Part shown: positions 11,371 through 21,589 of the stretch, in pieces | How positions within the stretch are numbered: position 1 is the first letter of the stretch | Layout: every line of letters begins with the position of its first letter | Assembly (NCBI RefSeq): GCF_029784135.1 | Contig: NC_073745.1 | Location: 97,857,105-97,921,104 of the forward strand | Length of the DNA stretch: 64,000 nt | From: Toxorhynchites rutilus septentrionalis | Taxonomy: Eukaryota; Arthropoda; Insecta; Diptera; Culicidae | Direction: 5' to 3' | Notes under the pieces: generated by a model | Databases searched by the model: none | What the model was told of the DNA's origin: nothing | The model's input: the letters and a program-made list of their open reading frames with translations, nothing else | Program-made: the position numbers and the translations under genes

Positions 11371-11898
11371 AAAACCTTTGTTGGTATGTCCCTATTTTCG
11401 AACTCTCTAAACGATACTTGACTAGGCCAAGTGCAATTCAGCATTGCTTTTTGCTTCAGCTGCATAGGCATCTCCATTTTGAAAGATACATAATTCAAAT
11501 ACCGCACATCTTTGCCTCTTGGAACTAGCTTCACTACTTTCAAATCACTGGATCCAAGTCTTTGTCGTACTAGATCGGTTACGCAGTCATCAGGAGTTTC
11601 AGCGAACTGAACAATCTGTACCACGACGTAGTTGCGATGATCGTTTGGGAGACGGCTCATGTTTTCCGTCGTTCTCAAGTTTTCTCTTAGAGGATCCAAA
11701 AAAGGAGATGTTTGGAATAGGAACCGGTGTTTTCGGTACCGCCTGGATGAGCTCTTTAAAATTTGTGCGGATTTCCTGCCTTATTTCATCCAAAACACTG
11801 CAACGAATCTCATTTTTCAATTCCTCAAAATTCTGAGGAATTGAAAAATGAGTGCCTGGATAAAATAAGGCAGGGAATCCGCACAAATGTTTGAACAA
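11271..11898 (-). pseudogene. LINE ORF1 remnant
   Basis: Two overlapping frames (11898-11599 and 11699-11271) give charged, domain-poor protein in the position of ORF1. The second reads VVQIVQFAETPDDCVTDLVR and ends in the endonuclease region, the kind of C-terminal domain found in CR1-type ORF1. The first 25 residues of the upstream frame are encoded by the fold-back arm and are not original ORF1 sequence. Identity as ORF1 is inferred from position. Confidence 0.55.
11761..11888. repeat. Fold-back at the 5' end of the CR1-like LINE
   Basis: Outer arms 11761-11792 and 11857-11888 pair at 30 of 32 positions, both differences being transitions. Inner arms 11811-11827 and 11834-11850 pair 17 of 17 around a 6-base loop. 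The left arm carries about 12 extra bases between the two blocks. It looks like inverted self-copying of the element's 5' end. Confidence 0.85.
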
Positions 11899-12341
11899 GG
11901 TTTATTATTTTTGTTTTGTAAACTTTAGATATGATAGATATGTATGTACTTTATATTGTGTTTTAATGTGATATTCGTATAAAAAAAATTAAAAAAAAAG
12001 TCCCAAACTGCATGGTTTTCGATTAGGTACATGTATTGCAAAAAATTAGTTTGACATATTCTACCTTTTATCTTTCTGTTTTAACATTCAGAACGAATAC
12101 TTTCCTCAAGCATGGGTGACAACTTTTGTTTATACTGAATACCGTTATATATTATTCATAGGACCATCGTTTTTATTCGTCAACTGGTTCACTAGACATT
12201 GACATTCGTTTAGAAAAAGTGTGAATCGATGAGATGTTAATGCAGTATAAGATTAGTATCAACAACATAAAGACGGCTTAAATCGAACGAATGCTTCCTC
12301 GGGTTTCGCACTTACCAACATTTATCCAACATTATATAATA

Positions 12342-12600
12342 TTAGGTTGGGGAAAAAGTTATCCATTATTTTCTCGTTGGCTGGCTTTAGCGAACAATAT
12401 CTCGCGTAATATTGATCATACAATTTAAAGTTTAGGCTCGTTGTAAAGGTGGCATTTCACACTCAAAAACATTATTTTGTTGTTTTTTGTTTGTTCCATT
12501 CAGTTGTAAGTTACAGGGTGTTAACAATGGAGGTTAACAAAGAGAAAAATCGGTACGTTTTACACAATCCTGGAAGAACTTTCGACAAACATAGCTAGGT
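12342..12600 (+). mobile_element. mariner 5' end with start of transposase
   Basis: TTAGGTTGGGGAAAAAG is a typical mariner terminal inverted repeat. It is followed by a non-coding leader and, at 12528, an ATG opening MEVNKEKNRY, the usual start of this mariner group. The frame ends within about 60 bases and unrelated DNA follows. The C-terminal part found at 14120-14545 may belong to the same insertion. Confidence 0.7.
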
Positions 12601-13365
12601 TGTTTCACACATCCGCTAACGATTCCATACTCAAAATTAATGCATACTAAAAATGTTTCGCTTCTAGTTCCGGGTCCCTTCTTTTGGGTTTTTTTTAACC
12701 AAGAGATCAGCAATGATCATGAGGAAGTATTAAACCAGTTAACTCTCTAGAAAAAGAGCCATCCGACGTTCAACTCGATGGAAAGCACTGCTTTCTGGAG
12801 CATTGGTAACAACGAATGTTGCATCAAAATCCAAATTTTTAAAATTATAAATCATTAATATTGCTGGCTTGATTATTACTTGATAACAAATAAACTCGAA
12901 TTCAGGCAGCTCGCATACCCTTTTAAAATCGAACTCATGAGAAAATGCGATAGAAGAATGGTGCCTTCCTGAACGAACTGTATCCAACTGCTTCAGCATG
13001 ACCAATGATCCTTGCATTATTCTGCATCCTACGATAACAGATGTAATAAGCTTATGCTTAGCAGCCACGACAATAAGATTTGGAAGATTAACGCGATTCT
13101 CGAGATGCATTGATATCAGTGTTCTTACCGGCTGTTACACCTATTACAACACTTGCTTTATCATCTTGGCTCAGGCAAAACACTTCATTCGGTCCCAGAA
13201 TCGGAACTAGCTGCTCAAGCATAGAGAGGCGCGTTGATTTATAATAAAAATGGAATTTTGTTTCGTAGCGATTACAGCTACTCCTCCCCTCCCCTGTGTC
13301 ATGTTAAGTAAAATATTCTATTCGCGGCCAGAAAGGTCGCCTGACGGAATGTTATCTGTGGGAAG
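12601..13365. other. Intergenic, no gene supported
   Basis: AT-rich DNA separating the mariner 5' end from the tandem repeat. An open frame on the minus strand at 12739-13110 has no recognised domain. Confidence 0.35.
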
Positions 13366-13680
13366 CCTGTGAAGATAATCGAGAGAACTCTTCTCGAATC
13401 AAATCAATCAATGTTATTCATCACGTGTACGCTTTATCGAACACCGATCGTAACGGCGGAGAATTATTTTTTAGGAATCCTGAGAAGGTAACCGAGAGGA
13501 TTCAACTAAAACCAACGATATATTCCGTGATTCATCGAGCGTACTCTTTATCGAACTCCAAGTGCGACAACGGAGAGCCCGAGAAGGTAACCGTAAATAT
13601 CCTTTAAATTCAATCGGACCGACGATATACTCCGGATTTTCATTGCGCGTACGTTTTATCGAACTCATGATCTTTGTATC
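13366..13680. repeat. Degenerate tandem repeat, about 110-bp unit, three units
   Basis: The block CCTGAGAAGGTAACCGAGAG recurs at about 13367, 13480 and 13578. The block GTACKCTTTATCGAAC recurs at 13427, 13541 and 13649 (periods 114 and 108). Units have diverged substantially. Confidence 0.7.
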
Positions 13681-14119
13681 GATAATTCTCCATTAAACCA
13701 TTTGCTCCGTTAAATAAGGCTGATCAAACGTACCGTTTTTTCGACCATTTTTGACTGTCCCGTCTTTTTATCAATCTGTACCGTATTTTGAATATAAAAA
13801 ATTAATATTTATTTCTTTATCATTATTATCAATACTTTATTTCGACTGATGGGAATTTGGATTTTAACTTTGCTCAGAGTATTCGCAGGGAAAGGGTTTG
13901 TCTGCCAATTGGGTGTTAATGTAGAATAATTGAAGCGTTTTTGCGACATCGTCGGTGAACACTATGCAAAATTGCTTGAGCATGGTAACGCATTATTCAT
14001 TCATTTCTACTGAGTTGAAAATATCGAGTCCCGTTGCAAAAAAGCACCACTTGCGGGATGTTTTGATTTTCTGTTTCCATTAGAAGAAAAGTGCATATAA
14101 AGTAAATCGGATAGATTTT

Positions 14120-14545
14120 GTAAGGAATGGTTTGGACGGATCCGTTGATCCATTTAAAGCGAGATATGGCATAAAAACGTTCGGATTATGCGACCAGACA
14201 CGAGTCGATTACATTCCATCATGACAACGCTCGGCCTCATGTTGCTGTTCATGTTAAAAACTATTTGGAAAATAATGGGTGAAAAATTCTGGTTCACTCG
14301 CTTCATAGCACAGACCTTGCCCCTTCCGACTAACATTTGTTTCAATGGACGCACAACGCATTGAGTGGAATAAGCTTTAATCCAGCGCAGGTATCAAAAA
14401 TTAGGTGGATTCGTTCTTGGCTTCAAAAAAATGAACGCTCGTTTCGTGACGGAATCTGACAGGAAAAAACGGTGGTGAGCGATACCCAATGCTTTGAATC
14501 ATGTTTTAATTCATTTTTCTTTCAAATAAATGTGTTTATCATGTA
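14120..14545 (+). pseudogene. mariner transposase relic, C-terminal half
   Basis: In one frame the sequence reads FHHDNARPHVAVHVKNYLE, then after an in-frame stop DLAPSD*HLFQW, then IRWIRSWLQKNERSFRDGI. The spacing between the second Asp (HHD) and the third (APSD) is 34 residues, as in D,D34D mariners. At least three stops interrupt it. Together with 12342-12600 it could be one element whose middle was replaced by other DNA. Confidence 0.8.
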
Positions 14546-14549
14546 AAGG

Positions 14550-14675
14550 TGCTGTCCACATACCACGTGGACAACTTTAGGGGGGGTAGGGGTTACGGAA
14601 ATGTCCACGCTTGTCCACGGTGAGGGGGGAGGGGGTTTTGATATTGTCCACGTGGAAACGTTAAGTATTTTTTAA
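14550..14675. repeat. CCACGTGG-rich repeat, copy b
   Basis: GCTGTCCACATACCACGTGG, a G-rich run, GTCCACGCTTGTCCACGG, another G-rich run, and GTCCACGTGGAAACGTTAAG. It is the longest of the three copies and shows that the unit contains several GTCCACG half-sites separated by G tracts. Confidence 0.65.
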
Positions 14676-15124
14676 AGTAGAACATTCAAGTTAGAAGTCA
14701 AAATTGAATGAGATCTGTTTTGTATTTACACGATTTTTTGAACTTCACGCCCGCCCTAAGTACTCAGTATTCATCAATAAAAATACTGAACAGCCTGAGA
14801 GTGCTGCTCGGTCAAACATCCATATTTTTTCATATGACTGAACCTCTTTCCTGAAATGTATATTCTGAAGGTAACGCACATGAACTAGGATCCAATTTAT
14901 TCCAATCGGTAATAAAGGGCCATTAAATCCGCCAGGATAAAGACACCCAATAACACAAAGAATGTTGGATTTTGTGTAGTATTAAAAATCACGACTTAAG
15001 TGCGGGTTGAATTCAGCTTTTGCTCTTGATGACAAAACTGTTTGGTTTGTTTTCGAGAACTCCCAAGGATTTCTGAAACGAAAAACAAATTCTTCCATTT
15101 GCCTTATACAATGCAAATATGCTA

Positions 15125-15408
15125 GCATATGATTCCTCGAGTCGAGAAGACGCACCACGCTAGATATGGGGTACATACTAGGGGGGCGTTGCTGATTAAT
15201 GGTCAGCTGCATCCCAATAGGAAGTATCCCGTGTCGGGCACACGTACAGAGCATTGGAGACAGCAACATCCCAATTACGAGAACACTTGTAATACTAACC
15301 TCGAGCCGACCGCGAGTAATCGGTTACATATTACTAACATAGATAATAAGAAAAACTGTCAAAATATTGAACTCCGGCTCCAGATATTGCATCTTCAGAT
15401 TATTAACT
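15125..15408 (+). mobile_element. 3' UTR fragment of the I-clade LINE
   Basis: About 280 bases match the 3' UTR of the I-clade LINE at 43790-44045 closely: CCTCGAGTCGAGAA, GGGGGGCGTT, TATCCCGTGTCGGGCACACG and so on. Only non-coding tail is present, as in a severely 5'-truncated LINE insertion. It has diverged past 15408. Confidence 0.8.
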
Positions 15409-16061
15409 GTTAAGATTCTTGTAAGAACTTCAACTTACTGTATAGCATAAGTTCTGAGAGGATGGAATTCTCAAGTTGCATCAAGGATGCTGAAATATTA
15501 AGGAAAAAACGGTGCATCTATGATGATGAAAGATGTATGCCTACAAAAATATGCTTTTGGTTTTTTCCTTAGAATCGGCATGAAATTTTCAGGACAATAT
15601 TCAGCATGATTTAACAATTAAGGGCTGTAGGTCAACGGAATCATCGATCACGATGATACTGCAGATGTTTTGTTTTTACTAGGTTCATTATAGCCATCAG
15701 GTACTACCGAACCTGTAAAAGCGAAAGTCATTGATGTTTAGACGAGAAAATTCTGTTTTCAAACAAAGTGGTTGATTTCATTGTCTGATTTTTTGAAAAC
15801 TCAAACAGCCAGCCAGCTTTAATAAAAATACTCGAGAATAAGCTCACAAAGGGTATTTTAAAATGGATATGGAGATAACGTGAATGGAATTCGGAAGAAA
15901 ATAATGAGTTCCCGGACAATGTTGAAAAACATCGAAGATTTCAAGACAAATCGTTACCATTGGTAAGGCTATAATTTTTATCAATAAACATATGGAATAG
16001 AAAATAGAAACAAACTTGAAATGAAATTTAATTTTTCAAGTTTGTAATTTCAAATCCGGAG

Positions 16062-16189
16062 GAATGTCCACGTGGACAACAGGGGGAGGGGTATAAGAAA
16101 TGTCCACGCTTGTCCACGGAGGGGGAGGGGGGTGTCTAAAATCATGCTTTTTCTGTGCACGTGGTATATGGACAGCCCCAAAGGACAGA
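16062..16189. repeat. CCACGTGG-rich repeat, copy c
   Basis: GTCCACGTGGACAAC, G-rich run, GTCCACGCTTGTCCACGG, G-rich run, then GCACGTGGTATATGGACAGC. Its right end is the reverse complement of the left end of copies a and b, which suggests that the unit has inverted termini (GCTGTCCATATACCACGTG). Confidence 0.65.
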
Positions 16190-16208
16190 ACGAGTTAAGG
16201 GGGTAGTA

Positions 16209-16645
16209 CCAGTGAAAATGGCCATCTCGAATTTTCAAAGGAAACTTGATAAAAAAATGTTGATTTTCACGAAAAACTACCCTATGCAAAATATCAACTC
16301 AATCGGACTTCATTTAATAGTCCCACACAGCCAAGGATCAAAAATCTATTTTTTTTCAGGCGTGAAAACAACCAAGTGCGAAAAAGTCAATTTGTAAATC
16401 TCGACGTTTCATGCGTTTTGAAGACATTTGGCATCGAAATATTTTTTTTTAAACCCCGATTTCTTTCACTCCCCCCTTGGGGGATTTTTCGATTTTCAGA
16501 AAACTTAAATTTTGAGATCTGCGACAATAGTAAATGAAGTCCGATTGAGCTAATATTTTGCATAGGGTTTTTTTTTATCGTGCGAATCAACATTTAGCAG
16601 GTTGTCCCGTAATAAAAATTGATATGACCATTTTCATTGGCACAC
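16209..16645. repeat. Fold-back element, about 115-bp arms
   Basis: The left arm (about 16209-16325) and right arm (about 16524-16645) are inverted copies. Both carry ACCCTATGCAAAATAT (left copy TACCCTATGC), then CTCAATCGGACTTCATTTA, and the outer block CCARTGAAAATGGYCAT. The spacer of about 200 bases is AT-rich. The right arm runs directly into a DD37E-like transposase relic, so this may be an internally rearranged derivative of that transposon. Confidence 0.7.
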
Positions 16646-16895
16646 TAAACCATACATTTTGCCTTGTACTCCAAAAAAAGTCCCAGGGTGTCGACTTTTG
16701 ACAAAAATCAATAACGCAGCACCGATATTTCGTTAGCTGCTTCATGTAGAGTTTGCGAGCGCACGTTTTGGCAACACTCTGCTGAATTTCGTCGCTTTTC
16801 GGGAAGTATTGCACTTTGTACGTTTTCACAATTTTTTGCTCAAATCCCACGTCGAAATGTTCGGATTCCGCCTGAAATGAGCAATCACCGCTCAC
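16646..16895 (-). pseudogene. Divergent DD37E-type transposase fragment
   Basis: On the minus strand the frame reads KTYKVQYFPKSDEIQQSVAK, then ARKLYMKQLTKYRCCVID. This lines up with the TYKVQ...RDERQNMVG...ARKLYTEMLT...CLVMDD segment of the DD37E elements at 22.9, 49.9, 57.0 and 60.5 kb. After CCVID the catalytic DETY block is missing and the frame continues TPWDFFWSTRQNVWFSVP, aligning with the downstream FFSAEDKFSVP region. It is an older relative, not a fifth copy of the same family. Confidence 0.65.
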
Positions 16896-16911
16896 TCAGT
16901 TTTTTAAGCGT

Positions 16912-18544
16912 TATACAGCGCGGACTCGATTATATACAGTTTTTGATTTCTTTTCACTGTAGGAGAACCACGGGTAATACGGACAGTGGGGGTAATATGG
17001 ACAGGTGGTTGATTTGTATAGTTACATTTTGAATTTCAGATTTCTTTTAATGAGAACACCTTCTACATATTATTCTATAATATTGAGCCACCCTATGGCA
17101 ACGAATACTGATCAAAAGTGGAAAAGGGAAACAAAAACCGAAAATCATACATGATTCCGCGTTTGGATGTAATTTTAGCTGCCTCGATATTAAGCATTTT
17201 GAGTGGTTTAATATCAAAATTCAATTCGCTGATGGTTATATTTCGGGTTGTGAGTTACAGGGAAGCGATATTAGGTATGTACGGAAAAGTAAATTCATTT
17301 TTGAGTGGAAAATTTAAATTTGCCAGTTGCCAGTGAGAGTGAGATGGACTGGGAAAAGTCTGTTTAATCTATTTCTATGGAATGCCCTGCGTCTATCATA
17401 TAGCCAAATGTGGATTGTTTAGAAACTGACTAGAACCAAAAGCAAAATAGTTGAGGGTCTGTCCGTTTCTACTGCTGGAAAGTACGACATCACTTCTAGG
17501 TGAACTAATTCGATTTTTTCATCATTCAACGGACATTCAGGATGAGTTAAAATCTTGGTTGAATAAAATTATTCCTCTCGCGATCAATAAACCTCTACGC
17601 TTCGTATATTACAAACCTGTCCATATTTCCCCCACTATATGTCCATATTACCCGTATCTAAAAAAATGTTGTACTTTTCGGTCTGTTTTAATTTCAGTAA
17701 AAAACATTGAAAAACACTTTTTTGTAAAATATTTGGCCAATTAGGTAGAAAAACAGTATACATGAATTGCAAGAAACTGCATCAAAGTTTTGGGAAACAT
17801 GAGTTTCCAAAGATATAATTGAAGTTCTTCTTAACATGTCCGTTTTACCCCACCCTACCCTATATAATCAAATCCTGTGTATAAATAGTCAAAAAAAAAA
17901 AATTTTTTATTGATTTTTTTGCATATATTTTTTTGAAAATAGTAGAGGAATTTGATTTTTTATTATTCTCCTTAAAAGTCAGAAAACACCTTTCTCACAT
18001 GAAACAAAAAATTTATCCATATTCTTTTTTTGTTTCGGACTCTGTTGCCTCAAACTGGCTCCACATTAAAAAGTACGGAAGCTACGGAAGACAATTCTGA
18101 TGCTTTCATTTGAAAGATGGGAAAATTTAGCACAGGATATAGTAGCACAACAACTAAATTAGTGGATTTTAATAACATTTTGGAAGTGAAAAACTCAAAA
18201 GTTAATAATTTTCAATTTGTTATTATCAATTTTAACCTAAAAATTTATGCTGAACTAGATTGTTTCTATGAACTAAATTGAAGCTCTCTAACCGCTCACT
18301 AATTTGTTCTTTAACACCCAACTTCTATCTTTTTTAATCTGGCTGCAATATCGATATAAACAAATCCTGGTGAAAATTCAAGCAAAACCTTCAAAAATCA
18401 CGATTTTTACCCCACCCCCAATAGTCACTTAAACTTCACCTTAACGTTGAAAGGTTACATTTCTTCTTGAAATAAGTCATATTTGAAATATAAAAAATAT
18501 ATATATTTTTCCAAACTGTATATAATCGAGTCCAAAATTGTATA
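16912..18544. mobile_element. pogo-like element with 28-bp inverted ends, containing another insertion
   Basis: The left end TATACAGCGCGGACTCGATT (continuing ATATACAG) at 16912-16939 and the right end 18516-18544 are inverted copies, both with TATACA and the GGACTCGATTATATACAG core. Such TACAG...CTCGATTATA ends resemble pogo/Tigger elements. No transposase is present. A second repeat with GGGTAAT motifs (16971-17862) sits inside, and another end-like sequence, TATATAATCAAATCCTGTGTATA, follows at 17861. A related end also occurs at 20302-20325. Confidence 0.6.
16971..17862. repeat. Fold-back-like repeat with GGGTAATAYGGACA motifs
   Basis: The left side carries CGGGTAATACGGACAGTGGG and GGGGTAATATGGACAGG. 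The right side carries the complements, CCTGTCCATATTTCCCCC and TGTCCATATTACCCG (17615-17657) and TGTCCGTTTTACCCCACC (17836-17855). The same architecture with a related word is seen at 25943-26705. No coding potential. Confidence 0.6.
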
Positions 18545-20301
18545 TTGGGTTGGGGAAAAAGAAATGTCGTATATTGTCAATATATGGCAACACGATTTAT
18601 GTTTAATGCTGCTATCTTGCGCTTGAAGTTAAACAAGTTAATGATCCGCATTGATGGCATTGAGCTTCGTTTACTAGTTTAGGGGAGCGTAAAAAAATTG
18701 ATTGATTTTCAGGCGGAATGAACACGTTTTTAAAATTTAAATTATGAATGAAAAATAACCTTCCCGTACCTATTTGGCATTCTGTTTAAATGAAAAACAC
18801 TTTTGTTTGCAGGTGGTGAAAAAATCTTGTACGATATTGTTTTTGAAGACAACTTTATATTATAATGAAAAGTTTCAGTAATGATGTTGGAAATTTATAG
18901 ACAAAGGGTTAAACAAAAGTCGGAAAAAAGTGTTTTAAGTGATTAAATAACATGATGTGAACATTTTCATTCAAATTTTAACATTTGAAAACTGGCTTCG
19001 TGTCTTCTAATATGATAGGTATTACACTAACGAGATAGGGACCCAAACTATGGTCCCTAATTGAAAGTCGCCACCAAACGTCGACACTATTCCTTTTTCA
19101 TCGCGAATTCACGCTTTGTCAAAAAAAAAAACGTTTTGAAACGAAACCTAAACAATCAGTTGATAGATGTTTGACAAAGTAAAAACTATGTTCGAATTCG
19201 AAAATCAAATTAGTAAAGTAAACTTTTATTCATACGGATTCAAGTAAATACTAGCAAAGTTTACTTTACTTGGAAACGGGCAGAATAAGTAATAACTTTT
19301 TTTTATTCATACGACCTACTGTAACGATTCGCACAGCACAGCATTGGTTTGATCGATTTCGTTCTGGTGTAGTGGCTGTCGAAGATACACCCCGTACTGG
19401 TAGGCCAATCGTCGTGGAAACCGATAAAACCGTTGAAATCATCCAAGTAGACCGGCATGTGAGCACTCGCTCGATTGGCCAGGAACTGGGTATAGACCAT
19501 AAAACCGTTTGGAACCATTTTCAGAAGATTGAATTCCAAAAAAGCTGGATGTATGGTTGCCACATGAGTTGACGCAAAAAAATCTTTTAGACCGAATCAA
19601 CGCCTGCGATGCACTGCTGAAAAGGAACGAACTCGACCCATTTTTGAAGAAGATGGTGACTGGTGATGAAAAGTGGATCACGTACGACAACCTAAAGCGA
19701 AAAAAGTCGTGGTCGAAGCGCGGTGAGCCGGCCCAAACCATCGCCAAGCCCGGATTGACGGCCAGGAAAATTTTGCTGTGTGTTTGGTGGGATTGGAATG
19801 GAATCATCCACTATGAGCTGCTCAACTATGGCCAGACCCTCATCTCGGTTCTCTACTGTGAGCAGCTTGACCGTTTGAAGCAGGCGATTGACCAGAAGCG
19901 GCAAGAAATGATCAATAGGAATGGTGTTGTTTTCCACCAGGACAACGCTCGGCCTCACACATCTTTGATGACCCGCCAGAAGCTACGGGAGCTCGGATGG
20001 GATGTCCTATTGCACCCATCGTATAGTCCGGACCTGGCTCCAAGTTATTATCATCTCTTCCGGTCCATGCAAAACGCTCTTGGTGATACTAAGTTGGCCT
20101 CAAAAGAGGCTTGCGAAAACTGGCTGTCTGAGTTTTTGCAAATGAGGAGGGTGGAGGGGGGGGAGGGTTTATAAGAAGGGGATAATTAAGTTGCCTTCTA
20201 AATGGCAACAAGTTTGCGAACAAAACGGCGCATATTTGACATAAATTGGATAATTTTAAGTATGTTAAATAAAGCGTCAAATTTCGATCAGAAACACGAT
20301 A
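18545..20301 (+). mobile_element. mariner element, degenerate
   Basis: The left end TTGGGTTGGGGAAAAAG at 18545 is preceded by TA and followed by a mariner leader. From about 18690 to 19300 the N-terminal coding part is replaced by unrelated AT-rich DNA. Transposase sequence then runs from 19310 to about 20255. The expected right inverted repeat is missing; a pogo-like end stands in its place at 20302. Confidence 0.75.
19310..20255 (+). pseudogene. mariner transposase with third catalytic Asp changed to Tyr
   Basis: Mariner transposases cut and paste DNA at TA sites using a D,D34D triad. Here the helix-turn-helix part reads TAQHWFDRFRSG and DTPRTGRP, then STRSIGQELGIDHKTVWNHF. A one-base loss near 19545 moves the frame. 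The catalytic domain follows from 19557: TGDEKWITYDN (first Asp), VVFHQDNARPH (second Asp), and YSPDLAPSYYHLF, where the residue 34 positions after the second Asp is Tyr (TAT) instead of Asp (GAT). A further frameshift near 20150 leads to LPSKWQQVCEQNGAYLT, the normal C-terminus. The N-terminal 60 or so residues are missing. Confidence 0.9.
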
Positions 20302-20325
20302 TTTATAATCGAGTCCGACCTGTAT
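20302..20325. repeat. pogo-like terminal sequence
   Basis: TTATAATCGAGTCCGACCTGTAT is nearly the reverse complement of the left end at 16912-16939. It marks the edge of another pogo-like copy or the far end of a larger nested element. Confidence 0.5.
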
Positions 20326-21318
20326 TCGGTTTTCGTTCAGCTTCTGGCTTGTTGTCCACTGTTCCATTCCTGGAATCATCGGAGGACCCTTGAGACAAAA
20401 ACAAAATCCTTTCGTAAACAATTTGTTGATTTCATTCCATCTAGACCGCGAAGTCTCACTGGCATCTGCAAACCTGAGCCAACGAATATATTTTCTTCTG
20501 TATCACCGGAGGTACACTCAGACATTTTTATTCAATGAACTGAAAAGAAGATATGTTTATGACAAACTTGATTCAGTAAAATATGTTTCCGCTAAAATAT
20601 CAAGGCATCATTACCGCATTTCGTAGTGATAACTACTCTAAACAAATCAATTGCTATTGATTTATGTGAAAATATATCAAGCCAAAGTTGAAATATGAAA
20701 TGACCTGAACGACAAGTCAAACAACAAGGACTTGACTCGGAGCGTATTTAGGAAATTCTAAATAATTGAAATCTTTCATCGTATTTTTGATAGAAATGTT
20801 CAAATGTTCAACGTCGTAATTTATCGTTCCATTAAAAAGTACTGAAATACGGATCCATCGCGTTCCAGATTAGGAAGCCCGATGAATAAATAACATGAGA
20901 AAACTCCCTAAACTGAACAAAAGCCTATCGATTATAATAATGCTTCAGATTTTGCTGTTTGATCAAAACACCCGTGTTTCCCACCAGCATTTTTCACCAT
21001 ATAAGCTCGACTTTTGTCGAACAATTTACATAGAAAACTCGTATCTCATAAAGGGGTCAACAGCAACTGTGGGTGGGCGTTGCAGACCCAACGACATGAC
21101 TCACACCGTACGCTTCCATTCCAGCTACGTAACCGAAAAACATCTCATTTTTTCCTCCGATTCACACCAAACATGTCCATGAAACTGCATTCAAATCTTC
21201 GCCCCCGCATTAGAACGCCCCCGAAACCAACACACTCATCGTGGGGCCTGAATTGATGTCATAAATTGTAATCTTTGCGTTTTCTAGTATGCGTCGTCTG
21301 AGTGTTGAATCTTATTAC
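20326..21318. other. Intergenic, no gene supported
   Basis: Mostly AT-rich; a GC-richer part at about 21050-21250 has no convincing exon. No repeat family recognised. Confidence 0.35.
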
Positions 21319-21463
21319 CTCATCGAATGGTTGAAACTTGTTTTTTTCTTGAGTCTGGTCCGCAATGCGAATGGGTCCTTCAGTTGGGCATTTGCAAGTG
21401 CCGCGACAGTGCGGCGCGATGGTTGCTGGAGGTAAGATTTGCGGCTTCATTAACATTAAGCAT
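21319..21463 (-). CDS. Candidate internal exon, unknown Cys-rich protein
   Basis: On the minus strand a 145-base open segment is framed by a TTATTTCCAG acceptor ending at 21464 and a GTAATAAG donor starting at 21318. It would encode LMKPQILPPATIAPHCRGTC then KCPTEGPIRIADQTQEKNKF and a few more residues. Composition and codon use look more gene-like than the flanks. I do not recognise the family; the HCRGTCKC spacing could be a metal or disulfide cluster. Neighbouring exons were not found, so this remains tentative. Confidence 0.35.
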
Positions 21464-21589
21464 CTGGAAATAAGGCTCGGTTATTGATAGTTGTTTATTT
21501 TTCAGTCAATAACATACATCATGTCCTATATATTCTCATTATTTTACATTAGATATTCAGATTTTATTGGTATTTTTTCGAATTGAAGA

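Larger units (their letters stand above)
9280..11898 (-). mobile_element. Decayed CR1-like LINE
   Basis: Read on the minus strand, this is a non-LTR retrotransposon with ORF1 remains (11898-11271), an apurinic-type endonuclease (11370-10700), a reverse transcriptase (10640-9630) and a C-terminal region reaching about 9303. There is no RNase H. The second half of the endonuclease and the N-terminal part of the polymerase are deleted. Frameshifts and stops break the rest. The YYQNVRGIRTK opening, VLTETWL and the GVPQGSVLGP motif suggest the CR1 clade (mosquito T1/Q-like), but a Jockey assignment is possible. The 5' end is a self-complementary fold-back (11761-11888). Confidence 0.8.

Noticed and set aside
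11811..11850. Rho-independent-type terminator hairpin
   Set aside because: The DNA is eukaryotic, and the hairpin is the inner part of a larger fold-back in a LINE.
13366..13680. CRISPR-like array
   Set aside because: Only three diverged units of about 110 bp with no short identical repeats or unique spacers.
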